DNA of 64,000 nucleotides. Source: Desmodesmus armatus (Eukaryota; Chlorophyta; Chlorophyceae; Sphaeropleales; Scenedesmaceae). This document shows, piece by piece, positions 1 to 12,974 of the stretch. Location of the stretch: NCBI GenBank assembly GCA_007449985.2, contig VIIQ02000077.1:62001-126000 (forward strand). Direction: 5' to 3'. How positions within the stretch are numbered: position 1 is the stretch's first letter; each line of letters starts with the position of its first letter. Under the pieces are notes generated by a model, which was not told the DNA's origin, searched no databases, and worked only from the letters and a program-made list of their open reading frames with translations. A program made the translations under genes and the position numbers.

Positions 1-1386
1 CGGCAGCTCCACGGGAAGAGGGGTGGACGGCAGTGGGTCCGGTGTGGCGACGCCGGCGGTTATCGGGGTGGCAGTTGCTGTTGCAGTGTCAGTTGTGGCT
101 GTGTGTGTGGCGGCTGTGGTGATCGTGGTTGTGAAGCAGCGGGCGAAGCAGGCACGTGCAGCTGCTGCGGCAGATGACCAACTGCCAAAGAGCAGCAAGG
201 TGCGGCTGTTCTGTGATTGGAGACGGGAGGGGGTTGGGTGTTGTATAGGAGCGACGGCCAGAACACGGTTATCTTCAGCTCCCAGCTCAGTATTGACACT
301 CCATGCCAAACAGCAGGCACCATTTATATCGCCACCACTTCAACACTTGTGTACAGACTAGTGCGACGCATGTGTTAACAAAAGCGCAGGTATACAGCGT
401 TTTCCTGCTGCTAGCCAGCAGCTGTCTTACAAACACCTTGGTTTGTGCATTGCCGACATCCCAGGAAGGCGCATTGTGTGTCTGTTCCCACATGCAGCAG
501 GGTGTCTGTCCAGCTTTGCGTGACATGCAGCTGCTGCAGTGGGCATCGTCATCAGTGTCGCTCGCAACAGCAGACTGTCTTCTATGTCCGCTCCCACATG
601 CAGCAGGCTGTCTGTCCAGCTTCTGGACTAGACATGCGGACATGCAGCCTCGCGCTCACCTCCGCTGCTTACTCACCTCACCCCTGCTATTCTGTGTGTT
701 GTTCTGCCCTCCACGCACCACTGCAGAGACGGAAGAGCAGTAAAGGCAAGGGAACAACCTCCAAGTACCTCCCGACCAGCCACCCCGCCCTGTCCCGCCC
801 CGGCGCCCCAGGCCTACCCCCCTCGCCCTGCGTGGTAGTCACCGCAATGAACAGCCCCAACTGCCAGCATGCGCACACCCCCTCACACTCCCCCGTCAAG
901 CCGTGCAACCCTCTCAGCCACCAGGTACCTCCCCTAGCCTCTGCTGGATCTTCTGCCTTACTGTCTCTCGGGTCAGGCGCTGTTGGCCCAGCTGCAGCGT
1001 CTCTAGGAACCAGTGGTGGGACGCCGAGTGCTACAGGGGTGGTGGGGACCCCGTTGTCAGCGCTTGCAGGGCTGTTCCTGGGGCCGACAGTGACCCGGGG
1101 GGACAGCGTGTCTAGTGCTGTTATGGCAGAGTTTGCGGAGCAGCGGCAGCAGCTTGCAGCAGAGCATGGGGATGCAGAGGGTGAGGCAGACGCGGCAGGC
1201 CTAAGCAGCGAGGGAGAGGATCAGCAGCAGCAGCAGCAGGGGCGGACGCCGCTGGCTGTGCGTGGCACAGCGTCACTTGCTGGCCCTGGCGGCAGCAGCA
1301 GCAGTAGCAACAGCAGTCCCTTGGGTGTGTGGTGCAGCCTGTGCCACATTGGAGCCGGCCACTCTGCCCTCCCCAGTCCTGGTGCA

Positions 1387-1418
<32 letters not shown>

Positions 1419-2370
1419 TGGAGTACACAGCTGTGGTATGAGCCAGCAGCAGGGGCTGCCGGGCTGCAGCAGTCCCTTCCATCAGCTGCGGCAGCAGTGG
1501 CAGCAGCGGGAGGCCAGCAGCAGGAGCAGCAGCCCTGCATGCTCTCCATGTGCACTGCCGGGCCATGCACGTGACGATCGTGCTGCTGTCAATGCTGCGT
1601 CTGGGGATGACGCTGTGGATGGCAATGCTGCTGTGAGTAGCCAGGCAGCAACAGCAGCAGAAGCCGTATGGCTGTTCAGCCGGCCAGTCTCTGAGTCCAG
1701 CTTGCCAGAAGAGCTGAAGGCTCATCTGGTGGCAGCGGCAGCAGCAGCAGGCCAAAGCACCAGCAGCAGCAGCACAGTGACAGCTACACCTGTCACACCT
1801 CGCAATGCTGTCAGTCACGGCAATGGCTTGCCCACGCTGCGGACGCTAACAAGCGTCAGCAGCGGGCCCAACCAAGATAGGCCGGGCGCTACTGGCCCAT
1901 GCTCCGGTAGTGGGCGGTACAGCAGTGGGGGTGCTGCACGTGCGACCGCGTTCATGGCCTATGACGTGAGTGTGCTGCTTGGGGCGGCGTCAAGCCCTCT
2001 TGCAGCAGCGGCAGCAGCAGGAGGGACGGCTTCGAGCCCTTTGGCAGTAGCAGCAGCAGCAGCAGGGATGGCGACATCCTCTGTGGTTGATAGCAGCATG
2101 CAGCTGCCGCAGTGGGCGTCATCCGTTGCGTCGTCATCGGTGTCGCTCGCAGCGCGTGACGGTGTCGGCCTGGTTCCCGCTGGATCGTCTTGCGTAAGCG
2201 ACGGTGCGTCAGCTGCCTTCGTTGCGGGAAATGGCGGGCAGGAGAAGGCGAGCAGGCAGCTGGGAACGCTGGCGCCGAGTTCACTCGGCAGTCAGGCAAG
2301 GGCCTCGCCGAAAGCGTCTCTGCGTGCCACGCCCTTCATGAAGCCATCCAACGTCCCGCGACTGGAGTGA
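1..2370 (+). CDS. Single-pass membrane protein with long Ser/Ala/Gln-rich tail, 3' part (partial)
   Basis: Two exons are visible: 1-199 (frame starting at base 2, 5' end outside the window) and 727-2370, ending at TGA. The intron 200-726 has GT at 200 and acceptor CTGCAG before 727; both sides are phase 0, giving residues KSSK joined to RRKSSKGKG. The first exon encodes one strongly hydrophobic segment (VATPAVIGVAVAVAVSVVAV and on, about 32 residues) followed by a basic stop-transfer stretch (KQRAKQARA), so the preceding ectodomain, if any, is upstream. The last exon encodes about 547 residues with no recognisable fold, rich in Ser, Ala, Gly and Gln, with polyA and polyQ runs. I expect a type I orientation with this tail in the cytosol, by the positive-inside rule. 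No family is recognised. An intron segment at about 526-570 resembles exon sequence at 2098-2157. Confidence 0.6.
200..726 (+). repeat. Intron with internal repeat and exon-like copy
   Basis: This intron of the first gene holds a direct repeat of about 30 bp (about 487-516 and 593-622, sharing CCACATGCAGCAGG then TGTCTGTCCAGCTT). The spacer between them (about 526-570) resembles coding sequence of the downstream exon near 2098-2157, sharing GCATGCAGCTG, GCAGTGGGC and GGTGTCGCTCGCA-like words. The open frame from 445 into the last exon is therefore probably fortuitous or a retained-intron form. Confidence 0.5.
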
Positions 2371-4623
2371 ACGCACCATGTTGGGAGTTGTAGTCGCGGC
2401 ATATGTTGACGCACAATATAGCACAGTTTCGTGCTGTCTTGCTTTTTGCGCGTGTTATTAGTGTACATGCTCGGTTAGCCTTCTGCTGCCGCAAGGGTGC
2501 AGCTACAAGCTCGAAATTGATTGCTGCCTTGCCTGCAGCGGCAGCGGTTGGGTGCACATTCATTGATTACCTGGTTGCTGATTGCCTGTCTTGGTCTCTC
2601 CCCCCCCTCTCATATCATGGCTTTGGCTGCTGATAGTACTGCAAATAGTTGCATCTTGGTTGGGTGGTGAAGCCGTCTCTGAGTTATAGCAATCCCTCCA
2701 GGATTGCCATGAGTTTGTTGGGTGTCTAGAGTCTAGAGCATTTGTGACGACCCCCTGCCCTTGCGCATAGTTTGGCACAGTTAGTCATATGGTGTCGTTG
2801 TGAACCTACTACTGGTGGCAATTGGGTGACTGCTATTGTCCTGCAAAAGTGTGTGTGTGTGTCTCTCTTTTTCTCCCTCCTTTTTGCCCTCTCTCATTTC
2901 CAGAGTCACCCTCTGTGACATTCCAACTATGTGTTGTGTGTTGATGACTGAAGGGACCTGCACATGTGTGTGCTGAGGAATGTTGAATGATGTTGAGAAA
3001 GCAGCATGGATCTTTGGATCCCTGCCTTGAAAGCAGAGCGCTTGCTGATCAGGTTTTCAGCCCTGTTGCGTGTCAAGGTGTCATTTCAGAGCAGCCCCAT
3101 TCCATGAGCTGCACCTGCCAGCGGTTGGTGACATGTCTACGCGCATGTTGTAACACACTTCGACCTTCAACCGCCGGGATGGTGACGTCTGCCTTGAGGG
3201 GGCTGCCAATTGGCAGCACTTGCCAAGTGCTACCCTGGTTATGAAGCTGTCTGTAGTATTTGGCAGCCTGTAGAGGTTTTAAAATTGCAAGTCCGGTTTG
3301 CACCACTGTCAAAACCTTGCGCCACGGGGTAAACGACGGTGCGTTGCAGCCCCAAACCAACACACCGCAACAAGCATCGCCTAGGCGGAGCCAACTGCAC
3401 ATAGGCTCAACTGGGCTGTCAACCAATATGCGATGCAACACGGTTAGGCTGGCACTGCGGTTGCACCGCTTGTTTGCAGCATGCAGCTACCGTCCATCAG
3501 GCTAGCCTTGTGCATGGCACAGCCATGAGCACAAGCTAGAAGCACTGCAAGCTTAGCCCCCAAGAAAGTTGACTGCCATACCACTGTTGTGGCTACTATA
3601 GCATTGAAATCACACACATACACACCGCCCATTTGCCCCACCATTCAGTCAATCAGTCAGCCGAACTTGCTGCCAGTCAGCGCAAGGCAGCCCACATGCG
3701 GCCACAATCCACACCAGACCATTTGTGAGAGGGCCTTCAATGCTGAGTCAACGTGAACGCATACAACTTTCTTGGGATGTTTGCCCTCCCATCACCCAAA
3801 CAAGCCCACACTGACACTGATCCCATGCTGAGACAACTTGTAGTCAGGGTCAGTAGCTTGGTTGTGAATTGAGGATAAACCTACAGCTCAGTATGTTTGC
3901 CGCCACCCTGTTTGTGCAAGTGCAGCAGCACCTGTCACACGACCCCTCTGCGCAAAGCACACATGCTGCACCGTCATGGTCCAAGTGGGACGCAACCGCT
4001 TGTCCGGGCAGGTGCCTGCTGCTGCCTGCACTTGCGGTCGGTGTTGCTGTGGCTCCTGCCTTTGCCTCGTGCCGGGGAGTGCGTTGGATGAACCCTGCCG
4101 GCGACGACAAACCCTGCCAAAGGGACTTTCCACCACCAACACCACCAACACCACCGCCGCCGCCAGTACAAACAAGGGCGCACACAGGTTGTGCAAGACA
4201 CACAACTTCAAAGGGGGTTCCCCTTGACAACGCATGAGCTCAATATGCGCATGAAGCAACTGTACAACAGCAATGCAAACAAGTTGTGCCACTGCAGCTG
4301 TCTGTACCCGGGCCTTGCAGCAGCAAGGCATCAACCCTAGGCATGGTCTAGCACGCTGCTTTGTGAGGTAGGTAGTTGCAGGTGGATACTGTCACTCCTG
4401 GGCAATAGGATCCACACTTCGCAAATCACAAAGGCACACATGTGATTTGCCTTGTCACCCATGGCTGGTGCTCAAGCTGTTCAATTTTTGAGTCCCTGAA
4501 TGCCCCCATCCATGTTCATCAAGACTTTGACCGACACCGAGTCAACCAGTACCGCGCAATTCATCCCACACGAGCAGCAGCAGCTGCCGCGGCCCCAACA
4601 CACACGCTGCAATTTCAACCAGG
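2371..4623. other. Convergent 3' intergenic region
   Basis: About 2.25 kb between the stop of the first gene (+) and the stop of the lectin gene (-). It presumably holds both 3' UTRs. A TGTAA poly(A)-type motif lies at 3149-3153 on the plus strand. There is a short GT repeat near 2850. I see no convincing coding exon; the short frames at 3850-4334 on both strands mirror one another and look like shadows. Confidence 0.5.
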
Positions 4624-5320
4624 TCAACTTGGCCGCCACACCCCTCTCTGCCCGGCCCCTTGTTGTGTGGCGGCAGCTGTTTCCCGCGCCCATGCATCGT
4701 CATCAATCACCGTTCCTGCACCCCTGTGCTGAGCTGCTGCTGCTGCTGCTGCTGCTGCTGTGCCTGGTGCCCGGGTGCCTTGTTGTTTCCCTCGTGAGGC
4801 TGAGGAAGGACCCCCTGGCATTACAAACACCTCTCCTGCGTCCTCATTGCCCGAGTTACCACTCGGACTGGCAGCAGCAGCAGCGGCAGCAGTGCCGGCG
4901 GCAGCAGTAGGGCTGCTGGTGACGCCAGCGGAGGAACTGCTGAGTGGGGTGTCCAATGGTTGGATGAGGGAAGACTGGGGGGGTTGGGTGACTGGGGAAG
5001 GGAGTGACTCCACCAGCACCTCGACCTCCGGCTGCTGCTGCTGCTGCTGCTGTGGGGCCTGCTGCTGCTGCTGCTGCTGCTGTGAGGCCTGCTGCTGCTG
5101 CTGTGGTGCCTGCTGTTGCGCCTGCTGCTGCTGTGTGGCTGGCTGTCGCTGTTGTGGCTGCTGCTGCTGCTGCTGCTGTGCCTGGGAGGGCTGCAGATTG
5201 GCCGGCATTGCCCCACTGACAGTTGCTGCCTGCACCTGCCGCTCAGCAGCACCAGAGGCCAATGGCGCTGGCTGCTGCTGCTGCTGCTGCTGCTGCCTGA
5301 CACGCCTGCGGGTGATGTGA

Positions 5321-5353
<33 letters not shown>

Positions 5354-6161
5354 ATGGCAGGCTGCCCGCCGGCACTACCACTGCTGCTGCTGCTGGTAGT
5401 GTTGGCAGCACTTTTGGCAGCAATGTCGGCAGGAGAAGCTGCCCCCACACTTGCAGCTGTGCGGCGTGCCTCACTACTGCTGCTGCTGCTGTCGACCTGC
5501 CCCTGTCTCAGGTTGCTAGCACTAGCAGCAGAAGCAGCCATAGCCATGGGCTCAACGCCGCCACCATACAGCCCTTGAGCACGAGCAGCACGAGCAGCAG
5601 GCCCCAGCTTCTGTCCGCCATACAGTGCAGGTCTGTTGGTGACAAAACCGCTGGCGCCTGCAGCACCTATGTTTCCATATCCGTTGTTGTTGGGTACCCC
5701 AGGGTTACTGTTTGTGGTTGCAAAGGCAGGGTTTTGTGGGCCAGGGTGTTGCTGACTGCCAGCTGCCGCAGCAGCAGCAGCAGAGCCTCTGTGCCTGTTG
5801 GGCTGGTGGTGCTGTTGGTGCCTCTTTGGGGAGGTACCTCCTGACATCTGATACACACCTCCACCTGCTGCTGCTGCTGCTGCAGCGGCAGCGGCGGCTG
5901 AGTTGCCACGTTGGCTGGGAGGGAGCTTCCGGCTCCCTCCCTGCTGCTGCTGCTGCTGCTGCTGCCATTGCTGCTGCTGTGGGCTGGGCTGGCTGGCTGT
6001 AGCAGCGTAGGCTTGTCCGCTGTTGTACGCAGCATTACCGTACAGCTCAGCAGATGTGACGTCATCATCGTCATATTCGTTGTCATATGACGAATCAGCG
6101 CTGTTTGCAGCAGCATCCATGAATGGTGTGGCATCTGACCGCGCCTCCCTCACTCTGGGCG

Positions 6162-6203
<42 letters not shown>

Positions 6204-8301
6204 CCATGCCGAAGGCTCCAGAGGTCCACACGCCATTGTCGTCATATCCCGGTAGATTCTCAGGGAAGGCTGGATCTGTTACGGATGCGTCATATCCCTC
6301 TGAACCTGATGTTATATCTGCTGCGACTTGGGAGCTGTAAAGCCCTGGTTCTGCTGGGGTGCTTGGGGGGCTGCTGCTGTCCTCGCCAGATGTCTCAGCA
6401 GCTACTGCTGATGCATCGGCATCTTCTGCTTCTTCCCCTGTTGCGCCGCAAAAGGGACAGAGGTGCACATCCGGTCAGCAAATGGAGAGTACATGTTTCG
6501 TGTGTATGCCATACAGCTGCGGCAGCTGCAAAGCCACCAGGAAACATCATTCAGTCCATCAATATCACACTTGTAGCCAATGATGCTTCAGAGATCATGC
6601 CAGTCCTGACGTGGCATCCAGAGGATACGAGAGTGAACCAAAGGGAACCACAACAAGCTGTTGACATCCCAGAAAGCACATGCATCTTGCCCGCAGCCAC
6701 AAATGACGAGTCATGTTGCCACATGTTGCCAACATTGTGGTGACCGCCCTCCCGCTACTCACCTTGCTGACCCTTGACTGCTGACATGACCTTCGACAGA
6801 AGGCCTACAAAGGCAGCGCCAGGGTTTTGGCTCGAACCCCCACCTTGCTGCTGCTGCTGCCCTGCAGGTTGATGAGAGAGGCTCTGCTGCTGCTGCTGCT
6901 GCTGCTGCTGGCCTGCGCCAGCTGCACTCAGCAGGGCAGACATCCAGCCTCCCAATGCAGCTGCAGTGCCGTTTGCCGGGGCTCCCTCGGCTCCCTTCGT
7001 TGCCGCTGCTACTGCTCTAGCAGAAGCCTCCTTCAAGAGATCACCCCAATTCAAGGCGCCATTGCTGCCGCCATTGCTGCCGGTGGCGGCTGTGACACCA
7101 TTGCTGCCAGGCTGGGTGTTACTCAAACTTCCCAAACCCTGGGGCACAGGCTGTAAACCCTGCATGCCGGCCAAAGCTGCGATGCTGGGCGGTGAGACTT
7201 GCCCCTGCATGCCGTTGAGCTGTCCTCGAGCTGCCGCTAGGCCAGAGGGAGCAACCTCCCCTGCTGCTGCTGCTGCTGTGGCAGGGTTTGATGAGGTATT
7301 GAGGCCCGTTGCATATGTTGACAGCAGCTGGAGGTACTGTTGAAGTCCGGACGGCATAGCAGCAGCGGCACCATCCTGCTGCTGCTGCTGCTGCTGATTG
7401 GAGGAAGCTGCAGGTAGTCCCACAACCATGCTGCTACTGCTGCTGCTGCTGCTGTCAAGTCCAGCCCCAGTGACACCCAGTGACCCATCCACATTGCCGC
7501 TGTTGCAGCTGCACGCCAGCCACTGCTTTGCCACATAGTACCCTTTGTCTGTGAGCTCACCAAACAAGTTAAGGGTGCTGCTGCTGGGGCCAGCATCGAT
7601 GCAAGGATACCCCAGGAGCTTCACCCCCTCTGGGTGACTCCTCACTAGAGGTCCCAGAGCTACCACCCGGCCCACACAGTGACCCCCAAGGCCCCCTGGG
7701 GCCGTAAGGCAGCCAGGGATTGCAAGGCGACAGCCGAGGTTTTGACACAGGGAGCCGTCTAAAACCTCGGCGTCCTTTCCGTTGTTGAGCCCTGTGCATT
7801 GCATGGCACGAGCAGGCTGACCGAACCCTGCACCCTGGCAGCTGGGGATGCCGCTGCTGCTGCTGCTGCTGCATTTGCCGCTGCTCATGCAGCAGCCGCT
7901 CACACACTCGGCTTGTGTGAGGGGTGCTGCTGCTGAACAGGCTGCAGGATGACTAATCGGCTGAGTGACGTCACACATCTGAGGGACGGCAGCGCAAGTC
8001 ACACTTGGAGGAACGATAGCCCTGAACTTTAGGGTTTTGGGACCGCTCTGGGGTGTATTGCTGGGCATTGTACTGCCTGCGTTGCTGCTGTTTGGGCCAG
8101 CAGCAGCAGCAGTAGGGGGTGTTGACTGTTGAGGCTGGTTGAGAGTGACGCCAGCCTGCTGCTGCTGCTGCTGCTGCAGCTGTTGGAGCTGCTGCTGCTG
8201 CCACTGCTGGTGCTGCTGCAGCAGCTGCTGCTTCCGCTGCTGCAACAGTAGGTCGGCAGCACTGGCCAGCTGAGGCATTTCGGCTCCATTGGTGCCACCA
8301 C

Positions 8302-8335
<34 letters not shown>

Positions 8336-8460
8336 AAGCGCCTGTGACTGTTGCTGCTGCTGAAGCATCTCTGTGTGCTGCTGCTGCATCAGCTGTGCCT
8401 GTTGCTGCTGCAGCAAGAGCTGCTGCTGTAGGGCCTGCTGCTGCTGCTGCTGCTGTGCCA

Positions 8461-8501
<41 letters not shown>

Positions 8502-9963
8502 GCCGCCTGCTGCTGCTGTTGCTGCACCAGAAGGTAGTTGAGGGCGGTTGAATCCGCAACAGCACCTGCTGGGGGTGCTGCTGGAATCATAGGTGTCACA
8601 GCAACCAACCCCTCCTCGGCAGCTGCAGCCTGCTGCTGCGAGCTGACTGGCGCTGCTGCTGCTGCTGCTGGCTGTGGTGTCACCAGCCTTGAGACAATGC
8701 TCTGTTGAAGCTGCTGCTGCTGCTGCTGCTGTTGGGAGGGCACTGACATGGCAGCTGGTGCTGCTGCTGGTGCTTGAGTAGCTTCTGGTAGTAGCAGTTC
8801 ATCCTGTGTGTAAAGTTCCGTTAGGTCCACATAGGGGTCTGTGTTCAGTCCCACTACGTTGCTGATGTAGTCAACCCCTTCAGCCTCTGTACCGCTGTTA
8901 GGACTGTTAGCCTCCTGCTCTGCTGCTGGTGCTGCTGCAGAGGACAGGATGCTTGCTTTTACAGGCTGTGTTGACTGCTTCTTGCCGCTGTGCTGTGCTG
9001 TGCTTTGCTGGCGGGGGACGGATGAGAGAGAGGCCTTGACTGCAGGGCGGTTTCCTTGCGCCTGCTGCTGCTGCTGCTGCTGGCGCGCTGGTGCCTGCTG
9101 ATGGGGGTGCGCAGAGGCATGGGTTTGCTGTGCCTTGCTTGCTTTTGGAGAGACAGCGGGGTGCTGCCGCTGCGTAGTGCCCTCCTGCTGCTGCTTGGGC
9201 AGCTGCTTTGTGCTGCTGCTTCTGCTGCTGACGGCACTGGTGGAGGTCTTCTTGCTTTTCCCAGGTGATGCAACAGTCTTAGCCTGCTGCTGCTTCTGCT
9301 GCTGCTTCTGCTGCTGCTGCCGTGGTGGCGGCAAGGAAGTCTCTGCTTCTGCTTCCTCTGCTGTCAGTGCGTCCTCCTCACCCCCGCCCTCAGCTTCACT
9401 TGAAACATCAGCAGAGGCATCACCAGTGACGTCACCCTCTACCCCAGTGCTGTCATCTCCCATGCCAGCCTCACTTTCAGCAGCAGCAGTAACATCTGCT
9501 TCCGCCTCAAGGCTCGCATCATCATCAGCAGCAGCAGCATCAGCATCAGCATCAGCAGCATCAGCAGCTGCATCTGCCGGTCCATCAATGACGTCATCCT
9601 GCCAGCCAGGGTTTATGTCCATGGTTTCAGCTGTGATGCTGCCCACATCCTGTGTGCTGTCACTGTCACTGTCGGAGTCCTGCTGGTCTAGCTGCTCTGC
9701 TGCTGACTCAGCATCCAATGCTGCCACATCAGCAGCATCGGCATCAGCATCAGAATCAACGTTACTCTCTGCTGCCTCTGTATCAGCTGTACTGGTGCTA
9801 TCTGAGGATGAGTGAGATGTCTGGTCAGGGCTGTTGTCTGTGTCAGCACTGTCCATTGAAGCTTCCTCTTCTGTGTAGGCACCGTCCTGTGTGGATGCTG
9901 ACGGTGCTGCTGCAGCTGGTGCTGAACGGGTAAGTTTGCTTGCACGCGCAGCCTTGCTTGGTG

Positions 9964-10000
<37 letters not shown>

Positions 10001-11828
10001 GGTTGGAGCCTTCCCGTCCTGCTGCTTGGTAGCCACACTGCTGCTCCTGCTGCTGCGTTTAGTACTGCTGCTGCTGCTGGTGCTGGTGCGGCTGGTGCTT
10101 TTTGTGATGCTTTTTTGGGCGCTGCCAGGCTCCTGAGTAGCAGAAGGGGATATGGACTCTCCCAAACCCTCTGCACTGTCTTGTGAGGGTGCTGGGGGCG
10201 TCCTGCGCTTAGTGGCTGCTGGTGTCTGTTTGCTGCTGGGTGCTGCTCGCAGGGGAGCTGGTGCGTCTGGTGTGGTGGTTTTCTTGCACTGTGCTTCACC
10301 CCACACTGCCTGCAGCTGGTTGATAACACCTGCAAGACACGGTCAGGCAGGGCGCATGTGCAGAGTTAGGTGCAACCAGTCTTGCAGTTTTGTCTTGCAA
10401 AGTCTTTAAGGCAGCAATTAGCCACAATCACATGCCCTTCACGTTCCCACATGCCCCCTCTGCCCTCAGATGTGGACAGCAGGCACACGCACACAGCTGT
10501 TGCCTGCATGAAATTCAATGCAGCCTCCTCCCCACCATCCTCACACACAAGCGACCTCTATCCTCTGGCACTCCTCAAGCCTCAGTCTGCTTCAAGTTCT
10601 GATGCATTGCTCTTTCAAGGTGAGCTTGCTGTGCTCTGTAGCAAGCTACATACACAAGACTACACAGCATACAGAGTTTCCAGGTATCGCCCACTGGTCT
10701 GACATACGTATGGAGCCTCACTCACCGTCGCTGAAGGTTCCCCTGAGGGATGCTAAGCGCCATGCGCTGTTCTCAGGCACTGCCACCCCCGTCTTGCTGC
10801 TGCTGGTTGTGGTTGAGGCCCCGGCCCTCAGGGAGCGGGAGTCACTGGTGTACCACTGGAGGTACTGGATGCACCTGCAATACAGTCATGGAAATACTGT
10901 TCTTGTAACTGTTACGCTTACTCTTACATGGTTCAGGCCATGCCGTAGGGGGCCAATCGGGCTACATGAAAAATACACACTGCCACCGGCACGCAATTGG
11001 TTGATGCCCTGGCCAACAGGGGAAGTGACTGAATCCTGCTGCTGCATGCGTCAAGGAAGTTGCTCTCTCTTAGCATCTTTGGTCCATTGCTGCTGCTGCT
11101 GCTGCCGCTGTTGCTGCTACTAATATTGCTGTGTGCTGATGATGCTGTAGGCAGCAGCTGCTTTACTGGAGGTGTGGCTCCCTGCTTGCTGTGCGGACCG
11201 CACCCATCCTCACATCACGTCCTCACCTGGCATTGTACCCCACATCCACTCTGTTGATGTGTTCCTTTTCATCCAGCATCAACAGCTTCTCATAAAACCC
11301 TGGGCCCCGCTCCCTGCCCATCAAATGCGACACAGCCCCTGGCTTGGTGCCGTATGTAAGCTTGATGCCTGCTATGCACTCCTGCTTGCTATCATAATAC
11401 ACGGAGATCTCTCGAATGAGCCCTGCTTTGAGGGCTGTGGGGGTGCGGTCCCAGTACTGGGGGTTGCCTGTGCTGGACTGCTGACCGTGCAGGACTGAGT
11501 GACCCTTGCTGGATATCTGGCATTTCACCTCTGTTCCTGCGACAGTAGCACCTCCTGCAGGTGCCACAGCAGCTGCAAGGGAAAGAGGGAGGATTGCAGG
11601 GAGGGAGGGATTGCACCATGGCATAGCACAGAGTTTCGATGAGCGTGACAAATGGTGTGCCAATGGAACAGCAGCGAGGGAGGCAGAAAGGAAGCCACGA
11701 GGCAGAAATGGTGCCACAACATCCAACACCGCCTCACCTAAGACTGCATGTGCGCTCCAAAGGAATATCAATGCTGTTAGTAACAAATTGGGTGGCTGTG
11801 CTAGCCTCCTGGACACTTTTGCTGCCAT
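4624..11828 (-). CDS. Secreted jacalin-like lectin with giant Q/A/S-rich tail, 1988 aa
   Basis: Five exons on the minus strand: 11828-11738, 11572-11227, 10874-10726, 10329-6763, 6437-4624. Phases (1, 2, 1, 1) match at every junction and the total is 5967 nt. The start is the first in-frame ATG and opens a clear signal peptide (MAAKVSRRLAQPPNLLLTAL then a hydrophobic core). Residues about 35-210 resemble a jacalin-type beta-prism: GLIREISVYYDS, IAGIKLTYG, EHINRVDVGYN, IQYLQWYTSD, LRGTFSDGVINQLQAVWGEA follow the family's strand pattern. The rest is low complexity with long polyQ, polyS and polyA. A Cys-rich block at about residues 960-1150 (CVSGCCMSSGKC, CQNLGC, CSCN) matches nothing I know, and an acidic Ser/Asp stretch lies near residues 330-530. 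No second membrane segment is seen, so an extracellular or wall-associated role is likely. The lectin assignment rests on pattern only. Confidence 0.78.
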
Positions 11829-12974
11829 GCCCTCTCCAGCGTGCTTGCCAGATGCACAAGACAGCACCAGCCTGGCTAGGGGTCACTGCTGCTGGACGTC
11901 CCAGACCAATGAGAGTCTCCTTCTGCCTCAAAATACTGGTTAGATATAATGCTTCGCTTCTATTGCAGCTTGTGTCTGCCCTTGTGACTGTTGAGCAGCA
12001 GTCCCCTCGGTGAGGGTTGCACAAGGTTCAACAGGCTTAACGAGCTGGATGAATACTTGATAAATTTGTTTAGTAGTGAAAATGGCGGAAGTATTCGTGC
12101 TTTTGATGCCAGCAGTACACGAGCAATGGTGGCCGGCGGGAAATGGTTTTCTCGAGAGCCGCAACGCTGATGCCCTGATATTGACACCCTTGATGTTTCG
12201 GATGATTACACCAAACTTCGTGCAGTGCCAGGGCCCGGGGCTGACCGGTGGCGACTGCTGGCTGTCTGTGCACATTCCACAAGCACAATGTGGCCATCCA
12301 CTACATCACACATCAACCGCCTGATACCAGCAACGATCGACATCCATAAGCATGCAAAAGGCACTGCTGACACCGCACAGCATGCAGCAAACCCTGCTGT
12401 TCCCAAGAGGTGTACAGGTACCAGCAGCAACCCAGAGAGGTTGCGTCTGCGCAAGTGCACCCACTCTCTTCATATCACATCATGCACTTGATGTGGCCGC
12501 AATCATCACTGCAAGTGCTCACACAGGTCAACACCCCTTGATGCCCAATGCAATGAATGCACTGGCAACTCCCGCACACCCTGAGACAACCACTGCTGCC
12601 CCCATGAAAACTGCCATTCCAAGGCGTGTAGTCTGCAGGCCCTGCAGCAGAAACAAAGCCACACTTTTTATTGCTGTGAACGCCAGATGTGCCTGTACAT
12701 GGTAACCTTATCCTTGCAAGCATCTGTATCTGCAGGCAAAGCTGCATCATGCGGTCCTGAGTCTTGAGCACGTCCCCAGCAGGCACAGCGTGTTTCGGCA
12801 CAACACAGTGCAGATGCAACAAGCAGGCTATGCTGCTTGCTATTCTGCAGTTGGCTGCTCTGCAACAGCACCACCATTGTAATCACAGAGCGCATGGGAG
12901 TGAATTCTAAGGCTGTCGGCCCCCAGCTCGCTTCTTGTCACCGTACATCACCAGCACAGTCCCTCACGGCTTAC
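11829..12974. other. Unresolved region between lectin gene and coiled-coil exons
   Basis: This stretch must contain the 5' region of the lectin gene and the 3' end of the coiled-coil gene. The only coding-like signal is a minus-strand helix-forming frame near 12710-12780. Nothing else can be supported. Confidence 0.35.

Noticed and set aside
4760..6743. Long plus-strand open frames rich in Cys/Leu/Ala runs opposite the lectin gene
   Set aside because: They are antisense translations of CAG-coded polyQ/polyS exons. The minus-strand model explains the sequence with matching phases and a stop.
12475..12822. Minus-strand frame with helix VLKTQDRMMQLCLQIQ as the last exon of the coiled-coil gene
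   Set aside because: No acceptor could be placed in the phase required by the preceding exon, so it is mentioned but not included in the model.
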